From Falciphora oryzae (lineage: Eukaryota; Ascomycota; Sordariomycetes; Magnaporthales; Magnaporthaceae), in the NCBI GenBank assembly GCA_000733355.1, contig JNVV01000018.1:451921-468588 (forward strand): a stretch of 16,668 bases of DNA. Direction: 5' to 3'. Under the pieces are notes generated by a model that worked only from the letters and a program-made list of their open reading frames with translations, searched no databases and was not told the origin of the DNA. The translations under genes and the position numbers were made by a program. Position 1 is the stretch's first letter, and each line of letters opens with the position of its first letter. This document shows positions 9,935-16,668 of the stretch, piece after piece.

Positions 9935-11444
9935 GTGGGCGCGACGCCTTTAGCAAGCAGCACCCTCGAAGACAAAACAGCAACGGTGGTATCGTTTAAC
10001 GGCTCGGGAAATCTTCAGCTCCTAATCGGCCCCGACGGCCCCGACCAAATCCTATTCACCGTCTGCTCCCGATCACTCTCGCGCGCGTCGCCCGTATTTA
10101 ATTCGATGCTGAATGGCCCGTGGGCGGAAAAGCGACCAGAAGCTGGCGATTGGACCGTGAAGCTCCCCGAGAACTCTCCTCAAGCCTTCCGGATTGTTGG
10201 TAGGAGTGGTACTCCTGTTGGCCCCAATGGGGGCCGGGCACGGAGATCTCCCAGGAGTGACGAACACGGATCCTACTGGTTGGTTGGATCCTCTATTGTG
10301 CGCGTGAAGAGGAAAGGGATCTATCTGCTAGAAAGGGAGGGCAACCAAGCCCCTTATATACACTGCCAATCAGGGCTTGGCCCTCCAGGTCACGGGGGCC
10401 CCGTGGGCCCCGGAGGGCCCGGGCCTCCCAAGCCTTCCTGGCTTCCAGATCCCTTTAGTGCATGCGCTGGAATAGTGCTGGAATAATAATCCAACACGGA
10501 TCATTTTTAGCATTTTCTATTGCCGTTTCCGGGATGTGCCGGATATTATGGACCTTGCTACTTTCCACCGGGTTTGTATCTATATCAACAAGTACGATAT
10601 AACCGAGCCTCTAAAGCCTTAAGCCAAAGCCTAGTGCCTATCTGCCGAAAGCTAAAGTTTAGGAACCACCAAAAACAATGCGCTCACCGCGTGGATAGCT
10701 TGGGTCCTCGGAAATCACCTTTGCTTAATAAATCGGCCACGGAGTTGCTTTGGAAATCTGCGCGATTGGTGCCGCCTAAGGTGTGGTCGTTATTCGGTAC
10801 AGCCACCGCAACACGCGATCGTGGGGTCGACGAAGAGCACTTCGTTCACCTGGACTCGACCGGGATTTTCGGTAAGTACCTTATTTAATTTACATTGTGG
10901 AGAGCTTAACCGGAGCTGGCTTTAACATTGACGGCCACTAGATCACATTACAACAATTCGGCTGCAAACCGCGCGATCGCTCGTGAACTTCGTCCATAAG
11001 TTCTGGTACAGCCTGGTTGGAAGAAACCATCTTTTCGCTGGCTGCATAGGTCCTTCCTACATGGCAAACGATAATTCCACATGGCGCAGGCCGAGTAATG
11101 AGGAGATGAAAGTTTGCAATGAGGCTATCGTTGGCTCCGTTGCCACTGCTTTGTATCGTGCGAACCTCCTGCCCTCCCCGACACCCATTGTTTACGAGGA
11201 CCTTATCCTGAAAGATTTGGAGGCAGCAGTTAAAAGAATCCCCGAGGGGATTGTGGTCCACGACGCTACTCGCGAAAAAGGAGGAAAGTTCAAACAGGTT
11301 CAAACCAACCACAAAGGTTGCAATCCCGGTCCCCAGTTTCTGGTTAAGGTTTCGGCCATCATGCAAAGTTTGCCCGCGGTCCTGACCGAGGCCCACCGCA
11401 AGCATCTCAAGGAGCGGGCACAGAAGATCGGTGTTAGCTACTAA
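9935..11444 (+). pseudogene. BTB/POZ-domain protein gene, disrupted
   Basis: BTB/POZ proteins are dimerising or Cullin-3 adaptor proteins, and fungi carry many copies. The N-terminal half of the domain is at 9935-10198: LQLLIGPDGPDQILFTVCSR, ASPVFNSMLNGPWAE, WTVKLPENSPQAFRIV. The domain resumes near 10512 as IFYCRFRDVPDIMDLATF and YINKYDITEPLKP. In that frame are TAA 10620-10622, TAG 10632-10634 (KP-stop-AKA-stop, where Trp-Ala-Lys-Ala-Trp is usual) and TAA 10653-10655. A frameshift near 10715-10725 moves to LLNKSATELLWKSAR. An intron at 10872-10941 (GTAAGT to CTAG, 70 bases) restores GIFDHITTIRLQTARS and the C-terminal part to 11444, with HKGCNPGPQFLVKVSAI and LPAVLTEAHRKHLK. No ATG lies in frame between the TAA at 9917 and the domain, so the true start is lost or in an upstream exon. 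Non-functional as read. Confidence 0.75.
10196..10510. mobile_element. Hairpin-rich insertion within the BTB domain
   Basis: The BTB reading breaks after ...QAFRIV and resumes at about 10512, leaving about 310 bases with no BTB similarity. The segment holds stacked inverted repeats: AGGAGT/ACTCCT (10202-10216), GGCCCC/GGGGCC (10220-10235), AAAGGGATCT/AGATCCCTTT (10313-10322 with 10447-10456), and CCAAGCCC/GGGCTTGG (10345-10352 with 10373-10380). A partial direct repeat around AACACGGATC occurs near 10264 and 10493. It may be a non-autonomous element (MITE or SINE-like). No clear target-site duplication or terminal inverted repeat was found, so the class and exact ends are uncertain. Reading it as an intron (GTAGGA to TTTTTAG) gives the wrong phase. 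Confidence 0.4.
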
Positions 11445-11707
11445 ATAAGCATCCAAAACTGCCTGCTTCCAACCCACCCACCGCCGCCGCCGGCTCCCGC
11501 CGTGGCGACCATGCCGCAGGCTCGTGCCTTCATACAGATATAGGCACCATCCTTGTTGATGAGCTGCCAACTGCCCGTGCAAACCTCCAAGCCTCTTCTC
11601 AGCCGCCTCGTTTCCAAGACGCAGGAATCAGTTCTGATAAGGCTGGATGACCTGGAACTGGCGGAATCTGTTGTGGCTGCCGCCTGAATACCGGCCGACC
11701 ATGTCAG

Positions 11708-12032
11708 CTATAGCTGGATCAACAGTCGATAACCGCCGTACACGTCCCTGCTGATGCGCTTCAGCACCTTGGCCATGCCGGCGTTGGTGCGGAGGTCCGT
11801 AAGCGGCACACGCGCGCCGACCCGTTGGTGGTGTTGTTTGCACCGCTTTTGCCAGACGAACTGGAGCATGAGGGCCCCGACAGCGCTGGCTACGGGCGTC
11901 GCGAACGAGGTGCCCGTCGCGACGCGGAACCCGCCGCTTTTGGTCGTCGGCCATTGCGACAGGTTGTTTTCGCCCACCACTATAAAGTTCCGAGAGGCCG
12001 AGGGCGGTACTGTCGCGCAGCGGGTAAGTGCT
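11708..12032 (-). pseudogene. Subtilisin-family (S8) serine protease fragment
   Basis: The minus frame is open from about 12032 to a TAG at 11710-11708. It contains NFIVVGENNLSQWPTT and then ATGTSFATPVASAVGALML, the S8 catalytic-serine block (Ser codon 11908-11906). Downstream NAGMAKVLKRIS and GGYRLL resemble the end of the catalytic domain in fungal S8 domains found on NLR-like or patatin-like proteins. The Asp (D-[ST]-G) and His (H-G-T) blocks should lie upstream on this strand, but I cannot find them in 12033-12620. This is a C-terminal remnant with one of three catalytic residues. It may be an exon of a longer broken gene. Confidence 0.6.
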
Positions 12033-12622
12033 TACCCCCTTTTTTCTCGGTTCTTTTAAGTCCTCTTATTAATACGGTTGATCTTTTCCAGGACTCCAAC
12101 CGTCACGCCGATAACCTCAAGAATAAGCGTGGGTATGCCCTAGGTGCGCTTATCCCCAAGGAAGGGTCTGGATGATGCCGGCGCTTGTGGTGGCTCAAGT
12201 GGTTTGACGGAGGCGGGCAAATGGACTGGTGCAGGCGGCCTTTGCGCTGCCAGCCTCACTGGGTTCCCACAACGCTGACGCCCAGATGGGAAGTACTAAA
12301 ACACTGGAACGGCGAGACGGGGGTGGTGGCGGTCGAAGTCGGGGGTTTATGGAGCTACCACGTGGAAATCGGCCGGAAAGGTGGGCCCCGGCCCCAGCAT
12401 CTGGCATCAAAAATACCGGGAGCCACGGAGTCCATCTCCCGCCACCACAGAGACTCTGCCGCGGCTGATATTTCCATTTAGTAAAAGGCGGAGAAAGAAA
12501 AGGATCTGCTTAGTGGGCATGGTTGAACAACTGGCGGAGGCCATTTTTTATGGAGAGACCCCTTTACAGTGGCAAAGACGTTCATCTAGAGCCTCAAGCT
12601 CAGCTTGCTCGTGGTGATATAA
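12033..12622. other. Region with no supported gene
   Basis: Overlapping frames on both strands (for example 12185-12481 plus and 12195-12410 minus) show no domain. A good donor/acceptor pair on the plus strand (GTAAGT 12024, TTTTCCAG ending 12091) is present, but the flanking frames are not recognisable. A small frame starting with ATG at 12519 could be an upstream exon of the next gene, which is not shown. Confidence 0.4.
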
Positions 12623-13921
12623 AGTTTATGCGCGGTGGCCGCGGTGGTAGTGGTGGGGGCGAGGACGATAACGAGCCCCAGCACACTGCGCGAAATTGAA
12701 GCGGTGCGGGCGGAGCGGCACGCGCTGTCCGCATCGCCCACGACGCCCTGCTTGCTCGTGCCTAAGGAACATGTGCCAACGTCGCCCGGCCCCGAGCCCC
12801 CCAGGCCCGAGCCCCCCAGGCCCGAGTTGCCCGAGTCTCTAGCGCCATTTGTAAGAGAGAGATTCAGGCAAGTTTGGCCGCCCCCTTTGCCCAATGGGCC
12901 TCCGGTGCGGTTGGCAAGCCCCTCCGCGAAGACGCCCGCGCTCAAGTTCCTGTCGCAAGAGGACAAAATCGGCGACCCTTCCCTTGGCTGGGATAACTTC
13001 GCCCACCCCAGACTTCGGAAATACCCGGCGCCGAGCTCGAGTCTTGTCATCGAGCGCGCCATCGGCGGGGGCGTTGATGACATGGTCTTCCTCGCCCGTA
13101 CAGAGGACGGCAAGGAGGTCGCGGTCAAAATTGTAAGTGCAACCATGAATGATTTCGCAGTTCCAGATAGATGCTGATAGCCGATTATAATCCATACATA
13201 GTTTTTCGACTTTGAGCAGCCACAGCCACTACAGCTTCCCTGGGGCTCGTGGAGCCACTACTACTGGGCCTTTAAGCGGGAGTGTCAAAACTGCGCAACT
13301 CTTGAGCTGATCTCCACGAGCCTAAGACAGGCTTGTGCGAAAAAGCAGCCCCTACATCTCCACCCGAACCCTACAACCTGGCACGACGCCGTTAGGAACC
13401 TGAAAGCCTTCTCCGACACCTATGCCGACAAGTACCGTGCCTACCCGGGCTTCGAGCCTTTCAGCCCCGACGGCGTGCACATCAACGACTGCTTCGGCTG
13501 GCTTCAGCTCGATGCCGAGGCCGTGTTCAAAGCGTTCAGCAAACACACTCATTATCGCGTGGGGCATAAACCAGCGTTTAAACGCAGGAAGGTGACTGAT
13601 GACGAGCCTCGCTGGGTGGGTTATCAGCTATGGTTTTTCGCCATTGTGTACGCCTTTGTCCCCACGCGTGACTTGCAGGACGATATGATCCAATCATTAC
13701 ACGACCTCTTCCGCCTGGCGGGTTTTACCAGTGTGCCTTTTAACGCAAGCAACGGGCGGGGCTCAGGTGTTTTTGTGGACCATAGCGACATCGTGGGAGC
13801 GATCGAAAAGGGGAAAGGATGGAGCGAATCATCTTATGCACGAATGGGAGAAGCTGGAAGAGCTTATAACAAGTCTGCCAGGGGCAGAAAGCCAGCCGGG
13901 GGCGATGGGCAAAGAGGATAA
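12623..13921 (+). CDS. FTA2-like kinase-fold protein, 2 exons, start not resolved
   Basis: Resembles the fungal family annotated as kinetochore Sim4 complex subunit FTA2, a kinase-like fold present in many copies in Sordariomycetes. A kinetochore role for this copy is not shown. Exon 1 is open from 12623 to 13132. It has a Pro-rich linker with two PEPPR units, then a kinase-type N-lobe: VIERAIGGGVDDMVFLAR, then EVAVKI with the candidate ATP-site Lys. The intron at 13133-13201 (GTAAGT to CATAG, 69 bases) is in phase and joins to FFDFEQPQ. Exon 2 (239 codons) reads YYWAFKRECQNC with a candidate helix-C Glu, LHLHPNPTTWHDAVRNLKAF, NDCFGWLQL, YQLWFFAIVYAFVP and GSGVFVDHSDIVGAI. There is no ATP-binding or catalytic HRD/DFG triad. 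No ATG precedes the N-lobe in frame. ATG 12628 is out of phase, so an upstream exon or an early frameshift is likely. Coding is otherwise open. Confidence 0.65.
12791..12820 (+). repeat. Two tandem 15-base units encoding PEPPR
   Basis: CCCGAGCCCCCCAGG occurs twice exactly in tandem, in frame with the FTA2-like gene, followed by a partial CCCGAG. Its in-phase length of 15 keeps the reading frame open. Confidence 0.9.
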
Positions 13922-14865
13922 TGATGGATGATTTTTTCCTTCAATCGGATCTCGTGGGACCGATGCGAGGGGTCGGTCTCCTTTCCCCTAGGTAGGTCGC
14001 TGCCGTGGCTCGGTTGCAAGAAAATTGCTCTTGGAAACCAGGACCAGTGCCGCCGAGGCAGCAAACAATCGCTTGGAAAACGGGCTCCCGGATCGCTGGA
14101 ATCGCACCAAGACTGGGGCCAATCTGGGTGCCCGTGGTGCCCGTGGTACCCCGCGCGTGTTTCCCATGGCGCTGGACCGGGATGCCGCGAGAGACAAGGG
14201 CCACGATCGCCGTGCATCCAGCGCTCTGCTTGCTGCCATTGGCTGCTGGTGGCTGGCAAGCTGGGCTAAGCGAGGCCGGTGTGCGTGGTGGGGTGCCAAG
14301 GCCCATCGCCTGTACTCGGCGGCGGCGAGCAGCCCCGTCATCCCGGTGGCAGGAGCGCTGGCTGCATTTTGCCTCCAGGAACCATCAATCTTCCAGCCGA
14401 CGTCGTCGGGAGCCTCCAGCCAGCCAGCCCATTCCGAAAACACCACAGCCAAGAAGGCCGCGGCCAAAAGGGGATGCCCGGCCGCTGCCCACATGCAGAA
14501 ACAGCCCACGCCATGCCTCCACACGCCCAAGAACTCGCGGAGGCTGTCCTCCCGCATCTCCTCGCCAGGCCCTAGCTCGCAAACAGCCAGATGGTCAAGC
14601 ATCAGCCAGCCCGCCGAACCGACCTCAAGCGAGCCCTCTCTACCTGAGACGAGCGGCCCGCTGCAGCGGCGCCTGCGCTGGCGTTGATTGCCCAATCTCG
14701 GCTGTCGCGCAGCCTCCGTCCCTTGGTTCCCTCCAGATAAAAGGACAAAATGGCTGCCACACCCGATGCAGCACCGTTGTAGGACACGGCCGCTTGCTTG
14801 TCCTTCCCTCGCTCTCCCTCAAGCCTGGACGCAGCCGCACTACCGCATCCTCTCGCCCACCTCCC
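13922..14865. promoter_or_regulatory. Upstream region of the GH7 endoglucanase remnant
   Basis: No supported gene. The long chance frames here (for example 13988-14695 minus) have no domain. The right part looks like a promoter: a TATA-like ATAAAAGG at 14737-14744, then CT-rich sequence up to the ATG at 14866. It also holds a GGCTAA at 14264-14269, the core recognised by XlnR/Xyr1-type cellulase activators, an inverted CCAAT (ATTGG) near 14238, and a CTGGGG CreA/CRE1-type site near 14112. These are motif matches only. A 9-base tandem (GTGCCCGTG twice) is at 14128-14145. Confidence 0.4.
14737..14744 (+). promoter_or_regulatory. TATA-like box before the GH7 remnant
   Basis: ATAAAAGG lies 122 bases upstream of the GH7 start codon and is followed by a CT-rich stretch, a common layout of highly expressed fungal secreted-enzyme genes. 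Inference from position and sequence. Confidence 0.4.
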
Positions 14866-15542
14866 ATGTCTCCCTCTCTCGCCACCGTCGCCGGCGCCGC
14901 CGCAGCCCTGTCGGCGGCTGCAAGTCGCAGAGCTCTGCCATCGTCATCGACTCGCTCTCGCACCCCTTCTACCAGCGCGAGGCGCCGTCGCGCAACTGCG
15001 GCGACTGGGGCCAGGCCGCCAACGCGACGGCGTGCCCGGACCTCGCGACGTGCCAAAAGAACTGCATCATGGACGGCATCCCCGACTACACCAAGCACGG
15101 TATCTTCACGAGCGGCGGCGCCCTAACGCTCAAGCAGCTGCAGCCCGACGGGAAATCGGTCGTCAGCCCTCGCGTCTATCTACTGGCCGAGGACGAGCAA
15201 AAGTACGAGATGATCAAGCTGACGGGCCAGGAGTTCAGCTTCGACGTGGATATGTCCAAGCTGCCCTACGGCATAAACGGTGCCCTCTACATGTCTGAGA
15301 TGGAGGCCGACGGCGGCAAAAAGACGGAGCCGCTCAACCAGGGCGGCGCCTTTATGGGCACCGGCTACTGCGACGCCCAGTGCTTCACGACGCCCTTCAT
15401 CAATGGCGTCGGCAACCTCGACGGGAGCGGCTCGTGCTGCAACGAGCGTTCGACGCTAGGACACACAAGCTATCAGTACGCAATACCTTCCCTCAAAATA
15501 AGATTTAAGCCATTAACCACATCCTTGGTCAGGATGACGTGA
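14866..15542 (+). pseudogene. GH7 endoglucanase (Cel7B/EG I type), truncated before the catalytic motif
   Basis: GH7 endoglucanases are secreted enzymes that hydrolyse internal beta-1,4 bonds of cellulose. ATG 14866 begins a signal-like MSPSLATVAGAAAALSAAA. The mature part is in another frame, reading GGCKSQSSAIVIDSLSHPFY from 14913, so a phase change and loss of about 30 residues (the start of the mature enzyme) lie at the GGCGGC junction. The rest follows the family: CGDWGQAANATACPDLATC, DYTKHGIFTSGGALTLKQL, SPRVYLLAEDEQKYEM, YGINGALYMSEMEADGG, GTGYCDAQCFTTPFINGVGN, GSCCNE. Similarity stops at 15446, just where NEMDIWEAN with both catalytic Glu should follow. A chance continuation stops at 15540. 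No enzyme activity is possible from this copy. Confidence 0.85.
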
Positions 15543-15572
15543 TCAGGAGCTAGCCCATATTCTACTATCCAA

Positions 15573-16083
15573 TCAGTCGAGCTCGTTTGCAAATGCGGAC
15601 AGCCCGCCAACCCCGACAAAACCCTTATCGGTTGCTCCAATACGAAAAAAAAACTGCGGAAAGTGGCTCCACTCGGAATGCTTGAAATACGACGCGCTCT
15701 TAAAGGTGTACGAAAGGTTGGGCAAAAATAAGCCACACGTAGCGGCAAAGTTTGCATTAAAGGATAGAAAGGACGGCGATAAAGCCAAACGTCCATTTAG
15801 TTTTAAGGAATCAAGCGGAGCAGCGTTTGCCCAGCAATCGATTAACGTCGAAGTTAAGGATATGAAGCCCGAGGGCGAGTCGGCTAGGTTAGAGGAGACC
15901 CCGGCTCCCGCAACTCCCGCGGAACCCGACCACAAACCGATAAAAAAGTTTGCCTCGGCCGAGCCACCATCTAGCAGGGCTGGAAGTGTCGGGGCTGGGC
16001 GTAAGGGGGGCAGGTCCAAAAGGAAGGGGGAACCTGCGAACCTGTATAAGGGACTGTTTAAGGCCAACACCAAAATGGACCTG
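15573..16083 (+). pseudogene. PHD-finger (fungal BAH/PHD-type) protein fragment with a poly-A frameshift
   Basis: Chromatin-reader type zinc finger. One frame reads VCKCGQPANPDKTLIGCSN. After a run of nine A (15645-15653) the next frame reads CGKWLHSECL, KYDALLKVYERLG, completing a C-x-C...C...C...H..C pattern. One base of the run must be removed to join them, and the spacing is still longer than usual, so the run probably expanded. Then comes a charged, low-complexity linker (Lys, Glu, Pro, Ala; GRKGGRSKRKG) and NLYKGLFKANTKMDL, a motif I associate with the tail region of fungal BAH-PHD proteins. The BAH domain expected upstream is absent. The frame continues without a stop into LINE sequence at about 16084. 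From 15654 to the window end the frame is open but has no upstream start. Confidence 0.55.
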
Positions 16084-16114
16084 GGCGCCCGGGCCCCCCG
16101 GGCCCCCCGCCCAG
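16081..16114. repeat. GC-rich hairpin with a doubled GGGCCCCCC at the PHD/LINE junction
   Basis: Arms CTGGGCG (16081-16087) and CGCCCAG (16108-16114) are perfectly complementary. The loop holds GGGCCCCCC twice (16091-16099, 16100-16108). It sits exactly at the switch from PHD-type to LINE-type protein sequence and is in frame in both. Confidence 0.8.
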
Positions 16115-16668
16115 ACTTCCGGGTTTTCGTCAGAATCCCGGAAGAACGGCAGGCTTGGGCCAACCAACAAACGGGCTTTAGCTTACGCAAAGCCCTTGCC
16201 GATAGCAAAGACCTGCCGTTTACTACAGCGGACGTCCCGGAAGCCTATCGAATCCCAACGGGCTTCGTACTTAGGGCTAAAACGGCCGAAATCCAGGACC
16301 GGCTTTACCAGCACCGTTCGGAGCTGGGCCGCCTTTATAACGCCGAACGGGTTGAAAAGCCGGAGCTTTGGCTAAACTATGTCGTTTCCGGGTGCCCGAC
16401 CATTTTGGTTAACGGCCTCGGACAAAGCGTTCCGGTATCGGAAGAGCTGGTCCGGGAGGAAGTTGAAGCCCAAACAGGGCTGAAACCGGTAAGCGTTAAG
16501 CCCTCCGGGGCCGGCGCCGACTACCAAGGGCGTATATCATGGATTATATCCTTTTATACGCCCGCGGACGGATTTAGGCTGTGGGGGATCACCTCTTTTG
16601 CACGCCGCATACAAAAACACCCGCCTATTACCCAACACACCCCCGGCTGCCACGGCTTCCACGTAGCC
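16084..16668 (+). mobile_element. LINE (Tad1-like) ORF1 / gag-like protein, 5' truncated and running off the window
   Basis: Retrotransposon ORF1 proteins bind the element's RNA. The frame reads PRPDFRVFVRIPEE, IPTGFVLRAKTAEIQDRL, ELWLNYVVSGCPTIL, VSEELVREEVEAQTGLKPV, WIISFYTPADGFRLWGITSF and finally TQHTPGCHGFH, the start of the zinc-knuckle region of fungal Tad-clade LINE ORF1 (typically followed by further C-H-C residues and then ORF2 endonuclease/reverse transcriptase). The frame is open to the last base, so the element continues to the right. The N-terminus is missing and is replaced by the PHD fragment, consistent with 5' truncation. This is a cellular retroelement. ORF2 is outside the window. 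Confidence 0.65.

Noticed and set aside
10200..10510. BTB gap as an ordinary intron (GTAGGA to TTTTTAG)
   Set aside because: Splicing gives the wrong phase for the following RFRDVPDIM block, and the segment is full of inverted repeats unlike the other introns, which are about 70 bases.
10938..11582. Minus-strand 214-codon open frame over the BTB C-terminal part
   Set aside because: It is antisense to the recognisable BTB protein tail.
12024..12091. Plus-strand intron with a good donor and acceptor
   Set aside because: The flanking plus frames have no recognisable protein, and the left flank overlaps the better-supported S8 fragment on the minus strand.
13988..14695. Minus-strand 235-codon open frame, and long overlapping plus frames in the same region
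   Set aside because: GC-rich DNA keeps several frames open by chance. The composition is Ala/Arg/Trp-rich with no domain, and the region reads better as GH7 promoter.
15473..15600. Minus-strand frame reading APDHVILTKDVVNGLNLIL
   Set aside because: It looks protein-like and may be a gene end, but no family was recognised and nothing upstream supports it, as the PHD fragment lies on the opposite strand.
1..16668. Telomere repeats, CRISPR, rRNA or a prokaryotic operon
   Set aside because: Only isolated GGGTTAG strings occur (near 1235 and 6693). There are no repeat-spacer arrays or rRNA, and spliceosomal introns show the DNA is eukaryotic.

Overview
The window looks like nuclear DNA of a filamentous ascomycete, probably a sordariomycete and perhaps Sordariales/Chaetomiaceae. 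Evidence is short GT-AG introns of about 65-125 bases with CTAAC-like branch sites, GC-rich coding sequence, and fungal families: a PTH11/SAT4-type rhodopsin-domain protein, a HET-domain protein, a GH7 endoglucanase, an FTA2-like kinase-fold protein, and LINE ORF1. Species placement is inference from family resemblance only; no search was run.

Layout, left to right. 1-689 is intergenic with microsatellites. 690-2120 (minus) is the one gene that looks wholly intact: a four-exon, 390-residue, seven-helix rhodopsin-domain membrane protein. 2121-5235 holds mostly non-coding DNA, an AT-rich island, a palindrome and a decayed unidentified gene. 5236-6114 (minus) is a frameshifted AT-hook protein gene. 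6231-6497 (minus) is a fragment resembling the N-terminal region of a fungal RecQ/TLH-like helicase. 6853-8892 (minus) is a full-length HET-domain gene whose single 680-codon frame carries four nonsense codons and no frameshift. 8889-9309 (minus) is an unidentified open frame crossing a 17-base C tract. 9935-11444 (plus) is a BTB/POZ gene broken by stops, a frameshift and a hairpin-rich insertion of about 300 bases. 11708-12032 (minus) is a subtilisin fragment with the catalytic serine motif. 12623-13921 (plus) is a two-exon FTA2-like gene that is open but has no clear start codon. 14866-15542 (plus) is a GH7 endoglucanase cut off just before its catalytic motif. 15573-16083 (plus) is a PHD-finger (BAH/PHD-type) fragment, joined in frame at about 16084 to LINE ORF1, which runs off the window end.

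Taken together this is a gene graveyard of multicopy, fast-evolving fungal families (HET, BTB, S8, FTA2, BAH/PHD, helicase) plus retroelement sequence, as is common in subtelomeric or accessory compartments. Many of the breaks are in-frame TAA/TAG codons at positions where the family is expected to have Trp or where Gln is a one-step ancestor. They fit C-to-T change at CpA dinucleotides, the preference of repeat-induced point mutation (RIP). The surrounding sequence is not strongly AT-rich, so any RIP was light or old. I see no telomeric array, CRISPR array, rRNA or convincing tRNA.
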